In this document: piece by piece, positions 46,488 through 54,832 of the stretch
Numbering within the stretch: position 1 is the first letter of the stretch
How the letters are laid out: each line of letters starts with the position of its first letter
Assembly (NCBI RefSeq): GCF_030053155.1
Contig: NZ_CP125640.1
Span: 372,001-436,000 of the forward strand
DNA from: Rhizobium sp. BT03
GTDB taxonomy: Bacteria > Pseudomonadota > Alphaproteobacteria > Rhizobiales > Rhizobiaceae
DNA: 64,000 bases
Reading direction: 5' to 3'
Notes under the pieces: generated by a model
Told to the model about the DNA's origin: nothing
The model's input: the letters and a program-made list of their open reading frames with translations, nothing else
Databases searched by the model: none
Program-made: the position numbers and the translations under genes

Positions 46488-47360
46488 ATGACGATATTCT
46501 CCGTCCGCCACATGACGTCCTATCGTTACGTCAGGGATGTCGATTTCGGCGAGCATCGCTTGATGTTCCGGCCGCGCGACAGTTTCGACCAGCGGCTGAT
46601 CGAAGCGTCGTTGACGATATATCCTGAGGAAAGTCATGTGCGCTGGATCCACGATGTTTTCGGCAATTGCGTGGCGCTCATCGATATTTCCAGGCCGGCG
46701 TCCGAGCTTCGCTTCGAAACCTGGATCACGCTCGATCATACGCCCCAGGTTGCCCTCGATCTCAAGGTGGACGATCAGGCCCTCACCTATCCGTTCTCCT
46801 ACGACAAGGACGAGATTGCCGATCTGACGCCGGCGATGCAGCGCCATTATCCCGACCCCAACGACGAGGTTGGACGCTGGGCGCACCGGTTCGTGCGCCA
46901 GGGGCGTCCGACGGAGACCGGGCATATGCTGATGACGCTCTGTTACGCCATCCGCGAAAGCTTCGTCTATGCGCGCCGGATGGAGCACGGAACGCAGACG
47001 CCGCTGCAGACTTTGCAGCTTCGCTCCGGCACCTGCCGGGATTTCGCGCTGCTGATGATGGAGGCGGCACGCGTCCTCGGCCTCGCGGCGCGGTTCGTCA
47101 CGGGCTATGTCTATGTTCCCGACCGGGACGGCTCCACCGTGCTCGGCGGCGGTTCCACCCATGCATGGTGCCAGGTTTATCTTCCCGGCGCCGGCTGGGC
47201 GGAGTTCGATCCGACCAACGGGATCGTCGGCAACCGCGATCTTATTCGTGTCGCCGTCGCCCGCGATCCGCGCCAGGCGGTCCCGTTGAGCGGCAGCTAC
47301 GATGGCGACGGGACGGATTTCGACAGCATGACGGTGCAGGTCAACGTCACCACGAAGTGA
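46488..47360 (+). CDS. Transglutaminase family protein (papain-like fold)
   Basis: 290 residues: a bacterial transglutaminase-like N-terminal beta domain (about 1-110), then the catalytic core with a complete Cys-His-Asp triad: Cys183 (G-T-C-R-D-F), His225 (T-H-A-W) and Asp241 (F-D-P-T-N-G). No signal peptide, so probably a cytoplasmic peptidase or amidase; substrates of this family are largely unknown, and many members neighbour a second paralogue as here. ATG 46488 has a purine-rich GGAAAGGCGG element upstream. 108 bases precede the second gene. Confidence 0.9.
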   Translation: MTIFSVRHMTSYRYVRDVDFGEHRLMFRPRDSFDQRLIEASLTIYPEESHVRWIHDVFGNCVALIDISRPASELRFETWITLDHTPQVALDLKVDDQALTYPFSYDKDEIADLTPAMQRHYPDPNDEVGRWAHRFVRQGRPTETGHMLMTLCYAIRESFVYARRMEHGTQTPLQTLQLRSGTCRDFALLMMEAARVLGLAARFVTGYVYVPDRDGSTVLGGGSTHAWCQVYLPGAGWAEFDPTNGIVGNRDLIRVAVARDPRQAVPLSGSYDGDGTDFDSMTVQVNVTTK

Positions 47361-47403
47361 CGTCGGACTTCCCGAGATTTGGGCGGCGACAATCGCGGCT
47401 GCG

Positions 47404-47428
47404 GGAACCGGGCAGGACGATCGACGTT
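47404..47428 (+). promoter_or_regulatory. EcfG-type general stress promoter
   Basis: GGAAC (47404-47408), 16 bases, CGTT (47425-47428): an exact consensus match, 40 bases before ATG 47469 of the second transglutaminase-like gene. It is the second such site in the 42-48 kb block. Confidence 0.65.
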
Positions 47429-47468
47429 GCATAGTCACGCCATCTGTGCGGGACGCGAGGACGCCACC

Positions 47469-48311
47469 ATGAAAATACGCGCCGGGTTTCATCTGGGCTA
47501 TGAATGCATACAGCCGACGCCGATGCTGCTCGCTCTCAACATTCATCCTTCGCGCCGCGCCGATCTTCTCAGCGATCAGGTTCTGACATTCGACCGGCCG
47601 ATCGAGGCCTGGGAATATACCGACGGTTTCGGCAATGCCTGCAGCCGGATCGTCGCCCCGGCTGGAGTAACGACGATCTCCACCGAATTCGAGATTTACG
47701 ACAGCGGCCAACCCGACGTCGTTCCCGACGACGCCGTCCAGCACGCGATCAACGACCTGCCGGACGAGGTGCTCGTCTTCCTGCTCGGCAGCCGCTATTG
47801 CGACACCGACAGGCTTGCCGATTTCGCCTGGGCAACCTTCTCGCCGACGCCGCTCGGCTGGGCGCGCGTCCAGGCGATCTGCGATTTCGTCCACGACCAC
47901 ATCACCTTCGACTACCAGAAGGCCGACCTTCTCCGGACCGCGCATGGCGGCTTCGTCGACAAGGCAGGCGTCTGCCGGGACTTTGCCCATCTCGCCATCG
48001 CGCTGTGCCGATGCATGAATATCCCGGCCAGATATTGCACTGGCTATCTCGGCGATATCGGCGTTCCGATCGATCCCAATCCGATGGATTTCAGCGCCTG
48101 GTTCGAGGTCTTTCTCGGCGGCCATTGGCATACGGTCGATGCCCGCCACAACACGCCGCGCATCGGCAGAATCCTGATGGGGACCGGCCGCGACGCCACC
48201 GACGTCGCGATGTCGACGGCCTTCGGCCCGGCCGTGCTTTCCCGCTTCGAGGTGATCACCGAGGAAGTGCCCCAGGAGGGGGCCGTTGAGGCCGATCCTA
48301 TGCCTTCTTGA
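47469..48311 (+). CDS. Transglutaminase family protein with substituted catalytic histidine position
   Basis: 280 residues, a divergent second transglutaminase-like protein. Cys169 (G-V-C-R-D-F-A-H) and Asp224 (V-D-A-R-H-N) are present, but the segment that normally reads (D)-x-H-A-W is D-F-S-A-W, placing Ser209 where the catalytic His is expected. Either this is a subfamily with a different His or the protein is not a standard Cys-His-Asp enzyme. ATG 47469 has CGAGGA eight bases upstream and an EcfG promoter at 47404-47428, so it may be induced apart from the upstream gene. Its 3' end overlaps the convergent PhnA-like gene by 14 bases. Confidence 0.85.
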   Translation: MKIRAGFHLGYECIQPTPMLLALNIHPSRRADLLSDQVLTFDRPIEAWEYTDGFGNACSRIVAPAGVTTISTEFEIYDSGQPDVVPDDAVQHAINDLPDEVLVFLLGSRYCDTDRLADFAWATFSPTPLGWARVQAICDFVHDHITFDYQKADLLRTAHGGFVDKAGVCRDFAHLAIALCRCMNIPARYCTGYLGDIGVPIDPNPMDFSAWFEVFLGGHWHTVDARHNTPRIGRILMGTGRDATDVAMSTAFGPAVLSRFEVITEEVPQEGAVEADPMPS

Positions 48312-48522
48312 GGAATTCCGTTTTCAACACCAGGCCCTTGACCTGCTTGGTGTTGCACTCGATCTCGCCTGGATTGTCGGTCAGGCGAATGCCCTTGACC
48401 AATGTTCCCCGCTTCAGCGTCTCCGAGGTTCCCTTGACCTTGAGGTCCTTGATCAGCGTTACGGAATCGCCGTCGTGAAGCTGGCCTCCGTTGCTGTCCT
48501 TTACGATGATGTCGTCGGCCAT
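48298..48522 (-). CDS. PhnA-domain protein (YjdM-like), short form
   Basis: 74 residues matching the C-terminal PhnA domain: V-K-D-S-N-G-x-x-L-x-D-G-D-S-V-T-L-I-K-D-L-K-V-K-G near 7-31 and the G-T-L-V-K-G-I-R-L motif. The N-terminal zinc ribbon found in E. coli YjdM/PhnA (about 111 residues) is absent. Despite its historical name, the family is not part of the C-P lyase pathway and its function is unknown. ATG 48522 has GGCGGGAA upstream. It overlaps the end of the convergent transglutaminase gene. Confidence 0.9.
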   Translation of the reverse strand: MADDIIVKDSNGGQLHDGDSVTLIKDLKVKGTSETLKRGTLVKGIRLTDNPGEIECNTKQVKGLVLKTEFLKKA

Positions 48523-48640
48523 GATGTTCCCGCCTGATAAATTCGCCTGATGATCTCCGGCGGGAAATCACGTCGACACGGGATAGTCAACTATTACGAA
48601 CGGATCGATCGTCTGCCCGCGGTGCTGCTTCGCCAGTCGA

Positions 48641-49534
48641 TCACGTCGCCGCGCAGGCATCCCGAACGCAGCCGCGCAGCCAGCGATGGGCCGGATCGGC
48701 ATCCATCCTCGGATGCCAGAGCAAGGAAACCGTGATTTCAGAGATTGGAAAGGGCAGGGGAAAACTGTGCATTCCCTGGCGCAATGCTTGCGTGTGCCGT
48801 TCCGGAACGCAGGCGATAAGATCCGAAGCGCGGGCGAGCGCCAGCGCCGTGGAAAATCCGCCGACAATCGTGGCAATCTGCCGTTCGAGCCCGAGCGCAT
48901 TCAGAGCTTCATCGATCGGTCCCTTGTCGAGCCCGCGGCGGGAGACGGCGATGTGCCGGCCAGCCGCATATCGGGCGGGCGTGAGCTCGCCCTGGCAGAG
49001 AGGATGCCCGATGCGCACGACGCCGATGAAACGATCACGGAACAAGGCCTGCGCCCGCACCTCCGGTCCCATCGTTTCGCCGACGACGCCGGTTTCCAGG
49101 TCGACGCTCCCGTCGCGCAACGGGGCGCTATCCTTATCCGGCTTCTGTACGAAGCGCAGCCGCGCGCCCGGCGCTTGCCCACCGAGGCGGGCGATGAGAT
49201 CGGGCCCGAAGCTCTCGGCGAAGCCTTCGCTGGCGCGCAGCGTGAACGTCCGCACCAGGCGTTTGAGATCAAGCGCCGCGGCGGGGCGCAGCACCGCTTG
49301 CGCATCCTCGACGATCCGGCCGACCCGCTCGCGCAGTTGCAGCGCCCGGGGCGTGGGGACGAGGCCGCGGCCGGCGCGCACCAGCAGCGGATCGCCCGTT
49401 GTTTCGCGCAGTCGCGCCAGCGCCCGGCTCATCGCCGACGGGCTGAGCCGTAGCCTATCGGCGGCGCGGGCAACGCTGCCTTCGGCAAGCAGCACATCCA
49501 GGGTGACGAGCAGGTTGAGATCGGGTGGCGACAT
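48641..49534 (-). CDS. LysR-type transcriptional regulator
   Basis: 297 residues: an N-terminal winged helix-turn-helix (about 5-63; L-N-L-L-V-T-L-D-V-L-L, then S-V-A-R-A-A-D-R-L, S-P-S-A-M-S-R-A-L-A-R-L-R) and a periplasmic-binding-like effector domain (about 90-290). It resembles the NodD/LinR-like branch in length and in its start D-L-N-L-L. Divergent from an MFS exporter across a 134-base gap, it most likely controls that gene in response to an exported compound. ATG 49534 begins at the conserved helix; upstream in-frame codons are unlikely. Confidence 0.9.
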   Translation of the reverse strand: MSPPDLNLLVTLDVLLAEGSVARAADRLRLSPSAMSRALARLRETTGDPLLVRAGRGLVPTPRALQLRERVGRIVEDAQAVLRPAAALDLKRLVRTFTLRASEGFAESFGPDLIARLGGQAPGARLRFVQKPDKDSAPLRDGSVDLETGVVGETMGPEVRAQALFRDRFIGVVRIGHPLCQGELTPARYAAGRHIAVSRRGLDKGPIDEALNALGLERQIATIVGGFSTALALARASDLIACVPERHTQALRQGMHSFPLPFPISEITVSLLWHPRMDADPAHRWLRGCVRDACAAT

Positions 49535-49668
49535 GCAGCCGATATAACACGGCTTCATATGGCGTCCAACGCATGGATAGAATGCAAATGCTGCGCGTTC
49601 CGCCATGTCGGTCGGAGGACTATGTTTCCGGCGGCTCCGTTCCTGGGAGCGAAAATACGGAGTCTACG

Positions 49669-51093
49669 GTGAAACCGATCATTGCAGAGCCAGGCGAGGC
49701 CGTCGCCGAACCCACCTATTCCGTCCGCTGGGCACTCGCCAGCCTTTCCCTCTCCATGCTGCTGCCATCGCTCGGCACCAGCATCGCCAATGTCGGCCTG
49801 CCAAGCCTGGCGCGGAGCTTCGACGCCTTCTTCCAGGACGTGCAGTGGATCGTGCTCGCCTATCTCCTTGCCATCACCACCCTGATCGTCAGCGTCGGGC
49901 GGCTCGGCGATGTCACCGGCCGGCGACGGCTGCTGCTCAGCGGCATCCTGCTCTCCACACTGGCTTCGGTCCTCTGCAGCCTTGCGACGACGCTGTGGCT
50001 GATGATTGCAGCGCGCGCGCTGCAGGGTCTGGGCGCGGCGATCATGATGGCGCTGACCATGGCCTTTGTCGGTGAAACGGTGCCGAGGGCGAGGACCGGG
50101 AGCGCCATGGGGCTGCTTGGAACGATGTCGGCGGTCGGCACCGCTCTTGGGCCGTCGCTCGGCGGCCTGCTGATCGCCTGTTTCGGCTGGCCGGCGATCT
50201 TCCTCGTCAACGTGCCGCTCGGCGTTGCGACCTTCGTTCTCGCCTATCGCTTTCTGCCGGACGACGGCGGACGGAAGAAGGGGCGGGCGGGCTTCGATAC
50301 AGCGGGCACGCTGTTGCTTGCTCTTACGCTGTCGGCTTATGCGCTGGCGATGACGATCGGACATGGCAGCTTTGGCCTGCTGAACCTCGCCCTGCTGCTG
50401 ACAGCCGGTTTCGGCGCCGGTCTCTTCGTCTTCACCGAGGCGAGAACGGCATCGCCGTTGATCGAGTTGTCGGTGTTCCGCAACCGCGTGCTCACCGCCA
50501 GCCTGGCGATGAACGCGCTCGTTTCGACCGTGATGATGGCGACGCTGGTGGTTGCGCCCTTCTATCTCTCCCGCGCGCTCGGGCTCGGCGAAGCGCTGGT
50601 TGGAGCCGTCATGTCGATCGGTCCGGCGATCTCCATCCTCAGCGGTGTCCCGGCCGGTCGCCTGGTCGATCGCCTGGACGCGCCCTTCGTGGTTGCCGCA
50701 GGGCTCGTCGCCATGGCCGCCGGCTCCATCGCTCTCGCCGTACTGCCCGGAATTGCCGGCTACATCGCCGGTATCGCCATGCTGACATCAGGCTATCAAC
50801 TGTTCCAGGCAGCCAACAACACAGCCGTCATGGCGGATGTGCAGCCCGACCAGCGCGGCGTCATCTCCGGCATGCTCAACCTGTCGCGCAATCTCGGGCT
50901 GATTACCGGCGCATCCGTCATGGGGGCCGTGTTTGCATATGGATCGGCAACGCCCGAGATCGCTACGGCACGTCCCGAGGCCGTGAATGCAGGCATGCAG
51001 ATCACCTTCGGCGTCGCAGCGGCATTGATCGCCGTCGCGCTCACCATTGCGGTCGGGACCTACCGTCGCCGAACCAGTTCCGAAGGAGCATGA
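49669..51093 (+). CDS. MFS transporter (DHA2 / EmrB-QacA-like drug efflux)
   Basis: 474 residues, about 14 hydrophobic segments. Motif A (G-R-L-G-D-V-T-G-R-R-R near 80-90), motif B (L-x-x-x-R-x-x-Q-G-x-G-A near 117-128) and motif C (G-T-A-L-G-P-S-L-G-G near 160-169) of proton antiporters are visible. Probably a proton-driven multidrug exporter. GTG 49669 is chosen, with CGGAG eight bases upstream; ATG 49573-49588 are in frame but would add a non-conserved leader. It is regulated by the divergent LysR gene, by inference. Confidence 0.88.
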   Translation: MKPIIAEPGEAVAEPTYSVRWALASLSLSMLLPSLGTSIANVGLPSLARSFDAFFQDVQWIVLAYLLAITTLIVSVGRLGDVTGRRRLLLSGILLSTLASVLCSLATTLWLMIAARALQGLGAAIMMALTMAFVGETVPRARTGSAMGLLGTMSAVGTALGPSLGGLLIACFGWPAIFLVNVPLGVATFVLAYRFLPDDGGRKKGRAGFDTAGTLLLALTLSAYALAMTIGHGSFGLLNLALLLTAGFGAGLFVFTEARTASPLIELSVFRNRVLTASLAMNALVSTVMMATLVVAPFYLSRALGLGEALVGAVMSIGPAISILSGVPAGRLVDRLDAPFVVAAGLVAMAAGSIALAVLPGIAGYIAGIAMLTSGYQLFQAANNTAVMADVQPDQRGVISGMLNLSRNLGLITGASVMGAVFAYGSATPEIATARPEAVNAGMQITFGVAAALIAVALTIAVGTYRRRTSSEGA

Positions 51094-51135
51094 CCGCGCT
51101 TGGACCGGATCTATCGAGCACAAGCCGTCGGGAAT

Positions 51136-51525
51136 TCAATCTGCCTCAAGCTTACCTGTGAAGCGGTTTCGCCCGTTCCAATAGGAGCAAGCCGGACAAG
51201 CCTCGCCGACCGGATAGTCGATTCCCTCTTCGTGAGGGCAGCCGAAGATTCCATCCATCGCCGCCACCGATTTCACGTCGTTTTCGCGCAGGAATGCCGC
51301 GATCTCAGCGATAATGGCGTCGTCTGTTCTGAGATCGCCGGTTTCGGCAAACCACCGGCGCATATCGGTCAACTCCGCATCCGGCGCCGGGATGATGCTG
51401 ACGGCCACCTTGGTGGCGCGGCGGTTGTCGGGACCATAGTAAGCGATCGTACCGATGGGGTAGCCGCGGATACCCCGCTTGGTCTTTTTCTCGAGCCATT
51501 TCCGTGGCTGCCAGCCCAATTTCAT
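51136..51525 (-). CDS. Conserved protein of unknown function with C-terminal Cys/His cluster
   Basis: 129 residues. The sequence begins M-K-L-G-W-x-P and continues with a G-Y-P-I-G-T-I-A-Y-Y-G-P-D segment near 20-33 that looks strongly conserved. The C-terminus has a possible zinc site: G-C-P-H-E-E-G-I-D-Y-P near 95-105, then C-P-A-C-S-Y-W near 110-116. Small, soluble; family name not recalled. ATG 51525 is favoured because the conserved region starts there; an open frame continues upstream to 51825 with an ATG at 51714. Convergent with the MFS gene. Confidence 0.72.
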   Translation of the reverse strand: MKLGWQPRKWLEKKTKRGIRGYPIGTIAYYGPDNRRATKVAVSIIPAPDAELTDMRRWFAETGDLRTDDAIIAEIAAFLRENDVKSVAAMDGIFGCPHEEGIDYPVGEACPACSYWNGRNRFTGKLEAD

Positions 51526-51863
51526 CGCACTGCTCGCTTTTTGTAATTTGCTTTTCCATCCCGCCTGGTTCGTGGGATACCGTTCGATACCTAGAATATG
51601 GGCCGAGGATATGGCGCGCAATAAGCAATGGATCAGTCTATCCCCGAACGAGAATTCGGCTGCGGCCAACGCTCTTGAGAAATCGGCGACTATCGCGGCC
51701 TGCGAGGAACTCATGCCACGTTCGCCCGCATCTCCATTCCGGGATGACGCTTGCCGGGGCCCTTCGAATCCTCGAAGCTGACGATGTGCCGCATCCGGTC
51801 CGATCGAGGCGGTATCGGCGCGCAAGCTTGCCTTCGACGAATGAAATCTCGGTAACTACAATC
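51526..51863. promoter_or_regulatory. Divergent gap between two unknown genes
   Basis: 338 bases, somewhat AT-richer than the neighbours near 51530-51680. It must carry promoters for both flanking genes. A GGAAC is present, but without CGTT at the right spacing. No repeat or strong hairpin was seen. Confidence 0.45.
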
Positions 51864-53051
51864 ATGAGCGAATATCAATACTACGAGTTCCAGGCGATCG
51901 ATCGCCCGCTTCGCGATGCGGATCGCCAGGCCCTTCGCAATTTATCGACGCGGGCGCGGATCACCGCCACGAGCTTCACCAACTCCTACAACTGGGGCGA
52001 CTTCAAAGGCGACCCGGCGGAGCTGATGCAACGCTGGTTCGACATGCACCTCTATCTCGCCAATTGGGGAACGCGGCGGCTGATGATCCGTTTCCCCAAG
52101 CGGTTGATCGATCAGCGGCGCATCGAGGAATTTTTCGGCGCGGCCGAGTGCGCCGAATTGACCACCTCGGGCGAACACCTGATCGTCGACATCCGCAGCC
52201 AGGAATCGGGGTTTGAAGATGACGATTGGGAGCCTGAGGATGACGATTGGGAGGAGGGGTCGGGCTGGCTCGCGGCGCTGACGCCGTTGCGTGCGGATGT
52301 GCTGCGAGGGGATTTCAGGCTCTTCTATCTGGTCTGGCTGATGGCCGTCCAGGAGGGCTCTGTCGCGCAGGATGCGGTGGCACCCCTGCCTGGGATCGGC
52401 CCGATGACCGACGAGCTTGAAGCTTTCGCGCAATTTTTCCGTCTCGATCCCCACCTCGTTGCCGCGGCCGCCGAACGCCCGGTAGAGACGGATTCGGACC
52501 GCTCCATGGCATCCGATGCCATCCGGCGCTTCGCAGCCGGCTTGCCCGACAATGAGAAGACGACGATGCTTGCCCGCCTGATCGAGGGTGATCCATATTT
52601 GGCAACCGAATTGCGAGAACGCGCCCGTAGCCTCTCTGCCGCCGTGGCCTCCTCAGCTAGCCCGGCGCCAACGATGGCGGAGCTGCAGGCCCGCGCCGGC
52701 GCCATTCGCGATATGCGCAAGCGCGAGGAAGAGGAGCGGCTGGCGGCGGAACGAAAACGGAAAGAGGCGGAGGAGGCCGGTGCTCGCCGCGCGCGGCTAA
52801 ACGCGATCATAGAGCAGGGCGATAGCATCTGGCCTGAGATCGAGTTCGAGATCGAACGCCGCAAAGCTCCCGGCTATGACAGGGCCGCCAGTCTCCTCAT
52901 GGACTTGAAGACGATCGCCGCGGAGAACGGCGACACCGCCGAATTCACCCGCCGCCTGCATTCGATCTTTGAACGCCACGCTCAGAAGGAGCGCTTCATC
53001 GCGCGGCTGACCGCTTTCGGTTGGTCCGGCGCACAAGGAGCGGAGATATAG
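51864..53051 (+). CDS. Unknown protein with acidic loop and C-terminal coiled coil
   Basis: 395 residues, function not recognised. N-terminal domain (about 1-115) begins M-S-E-Y-Q-Y-Y-E-F-Q-A-I-D-R-P-L and contains W-G-D-F-K-G-D-P and Y-L-A-N-W-G-T-R-R-L-M segments that look conserved. A short acidic insert (D-D-D-W-E-x-E-D-D-D-W-E-E) at about 117-130 leads to a helical domain (about 135-265), then a strongly charged coiled coil (E-E-E-E-R-L-A-A-E-R-K-R-K-E-A-E-E, about 288-310) and a final helical region. Soluble. ATG 51864 lacks a clear ribosome site but starts the conserved segment. Confidence 0.78.
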   Translation: MSEYQYYEFQAIDRPLRDADRQALRNLSTRARITATSFTNSYNWGDFKGDPAELMQRWFDMHLYLANWGTRRLMIRFPKRLIDQRRIEEFFGAAECAELTTSGEHLIVDIRSQESGFEDDDWEPEDDDWEEGSGWLAALTPLRADVLRGDFRLFYLVWLMAVQEGSVAQDAVAPLPGIGPMTDELEAFAQFFRLDPHLVAAAAERPVETDSDRSMASDAIRRFAAGLPDNEKTTMLARLIEGDPYLATELRERARSLSAAVASSASPAPTMAELQARAGAIRDMRKREEEERLAAERKRKEAEEAGARRARLNAIIEQGDSIWPEIEFEIERRKAPGYDRAASLLMDLKTIAAENGDTAEFTRRLHSIFERHAQKERFIARLTAFGWSGAQGAEI

Positions 53052-53208
53052 CTGCAAGCTCCATCGATGCCGGCGGCCCGATTTGGAATATGCGGTAACA
53101 ATCGAATCTCAGACCAAAGTCCGATCAATCCCGGACTTCGTACCCCATACCAACCCTTCTGCCGGTGCAATAGATTCGCGGGATGAGTGAAATTTCGGAG
53201 CTTTTGCT

Positions 53209-53298
53209 GTGACGAAGGTCATCATTGCGGGGATGATACTTGCGCCCGTTATCTTCTGGGGTTCTATCGGCATCTGGGTCTACTCGCTGCTTTCGTGA
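53209..53298 (+). CDS. Possible 29-residue membrane peptide
   Basis: GTG 53209 follows CGGAG eight bases upstream; the frame gives M-T-K-V then one hydrophobic helix of about 22 residues containing P-V-I-F-W-G-S-I-G-I-W-V-Y, ending at TGA 53298. A nine-codon frame starting at ATG 53183 ends on a TGA that overlaps the GTG start (GTGA), so the two could be coupled. Support is limited to the ribosome site and the clean single-helix profile. Confidence 0.4.
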   Translation: MTKVIIAGMILAPVIFWGSIGIWVYSLLS

Positions 53299-53345
53299 GC
53301 GGGTGCGGCGTCTTCAGTTGCCGATACAGATGGCATGACGCGACC

Positions 53346-53996
53346 TCACGGAATGAGGATGATCGATCCGCGCGTTCGGCGGGCTTCCATATCTTCATGG
53401 GCTTTCGCGGCCTCGCCGAGCCTGTATTTCGATACATTCGGCGCTTTGACGATACCGGCCTCGATGGCGGCGAAGAGGTTCCTCGCCGCCGCCTCGTACT
53501 CGCTGCGGTCGGCCGTATAGTGGGCGATGGACGGACGGGTGACGAACAGCGATCCCTTTGCGCCGAGCGACGCAACATTCAAGGGCGGCACGGGGCCGGA
53601 GGCTTCCCCGAAGCTGACAAGCGTGCCGCGCGGGCGCAGGCAATCCAGGGATCTGGCGAAGGTATCGGCGCCGACGGAGTCGTAGACGACGTGCACGCCC
53701 TTGCCGCCGGTGATCTCGGCAATGCGGGCTTTGAAATCTTCGCTGGTATGGACGATCGCGTGGTCGCAGCCATTTGCCCGCGCGATTGCGGCCTTTTCCT
53801 CCGAGCCGACTGTGCCGATCACGGTGGCGCCGAGATGCTTCAGCCATTGGGTGGCGATCGAGCCGACACCGCCTGCCGCGGCATGGAAAAGGACGGTGTC
53901 ATCCTTGCCGACCGGCACGCAGCGATGGATCAGATATTCGGCCGTCAGCCCCTTGAAAACCAGGGCGGCGACCGTCTCGCTGTAATGTCTCGTCAA
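53346..53996 (-). pseudogene. 5'-truncated NADPH:quinone oxidoreductase (QorA-like)
   Basis: 216 codons corresponding to the C-terminal two-thirds of a zeta-crystallin-type quinone oxidoreductase (about 325 residues when complete). The Rossmann part is intact: H-A-A-A-G-G-V-G-S-I-A near 38-48, G-T-V-G-S-E-E-K near 61-68, V-Y-D-S-V-G near 104-109 and F-G-E-A-S-G-P near 129-135. The N-terminal GroES-like substrate domain (about 115 residues) is missing. The frame is open only to a TGA at 54018, and the only start is a TTG without a ribosome site. The break lies about 150 bases from tRNA-Ser. Confidence 0.75.
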
Positions 53997-54132
53997 AATC
54001 CTGACCGAGAATGCGGATCAACTGGAGGGTTGAGCTGCGGCATAGCAGCCTCTTGATCCCAAGATGGGCAATGCCCCATAAAGCAGGATGATTTCCGCCG
54101 ATCGACCGTCATTGCGAGATCCAGCGAGGGAG

Positions 54133-54154
54133 CAAAAATCCTGCCGACCGGCAG
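54133..54154 (-). terminator. Terminator of tRNA-Ser
   Basis: Stem CTGCC / GGCAG (54141-54154) with a 4-base loop; leftward it is followed by a T5 run (A run 54133-54137). It lies three bases beyond the tRNA 3' end. Confidence 0.65.
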
Positions 54155-54156
54155 CA

Positions 54157-54246
54157 TGGCGGAAGAGGTGGGATTCGAACCCACGGTACGGTTTCCCGCA
54201 CGCCGGTTTTCAAGACCGGTTCCTTAAACCACTCGGACACTCTTCC
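54157..54246 (-). tRNA. tRNA-Ser (anticodon UGA)
   Basis: A 90-nt class II tRNA read leftward. Acceptor arms GGAAGAG / CTCTTCC; anticodon stem CCGGT / ACCGG enclosing C-T-TGA-A-A, so the anticodon is UGA (genomic 54210-54212); a long variable arm typical of tRNA-Ser; T-loop GGTTCGAATCC; discriminator G and an encoded CCA (54157-54159). It reads UCA and UCG/UCU to some extent by wobble. Confidence 0.97.
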
Positions 54247-54505
54247 ATCTGATTGAAAGGGTTGAACAATCACCAAACGGTTGATTTTCAAAAATCGGCG
54301 TTTCCCACCGATTTGCGCCCCAATCACTCGATGGCTGGCTTTTTAGCAGCTTTGGTAGCAGCGTCAACTTGCCCGGCAGCATTTGTCGGCATCCGCGCCG
54401 ATTGCAGGTCCGGCGCATAGTTTTTTGCCCGTTCGCGCATTGGAAATGATTGGCGTTCCTTCCGGCTTGAGCGTTTACTGTATTGTTCTGGCGGAGGAAA
54501 AAACC

Positions 54506-54832
54506 ATGGCCATGTATCTCACGCGCTTCAGCTACACGCCCGAAACATGGGCGCGCATGATCGAAAACCCCGAGGATCGCCGGGAGGCGGCCCGTCATTA
54601 CATTGAATCGGTGGGCGGAAAGCTCCATGGGTTCTGGTATGCCTTTGGCGAGCATGATGGTTGGAACCTCTGGGAGGCGCCCGATAACGTCTCGATGGCG
54701 GCTGTCGCGCTTGCTATCGGGGCGGGAGGGGCAATCAGCTCCATGGAAACCACTGTCCTGCTCAGCATCGAGGATACGATCGAAGCCTTGGGAAAGGCGA
54801 AGTCGGTTCGGTATCGCCCACCGGCAGCATAG
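54506..54832 (+). CDS. GYD domain protein
   Basis: 108 residues matching the GYD family (PF08734) of small ferredoxin-like-fold proteins, related to the dimeric alpha-beta-barrel group. The family pattern is seen in Y-L-T-R-F-S-Y-T near 4-11, R-x-x-x-A-R-x-Y-I-E-x-x-G-G-K-L near 24-39 and W-Y-A-F-G-E-H-D near 44-51 (G-x-x-D is typical). Function unknown. GGAGG nine bases before ATG 54506 makes the start secure. Stands alone between the tRNA and rlpA. Confidence 0.88.
   Translation: MAMYLTRFSYTPETWARMIENPEDRREAARHYIESVGGKLHGFWYAFGEHDGWNLWEAPDNVSMAAVALAIGAGGAISSMETTVLLSIEDTIEALGKAKSVRYRPPAA

Noticed and set aside
51100..54156. Integrated island bounded by tRNA-Ser direct repeats
   Set aside because: No copy of the tRNA 3' end and no integrase gene seen in the interval.
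54109..54327. 72-codon leftward frame over the tRNA-Ser
   Set aside because: A well-known spurious translation of a serine tRNA gene.
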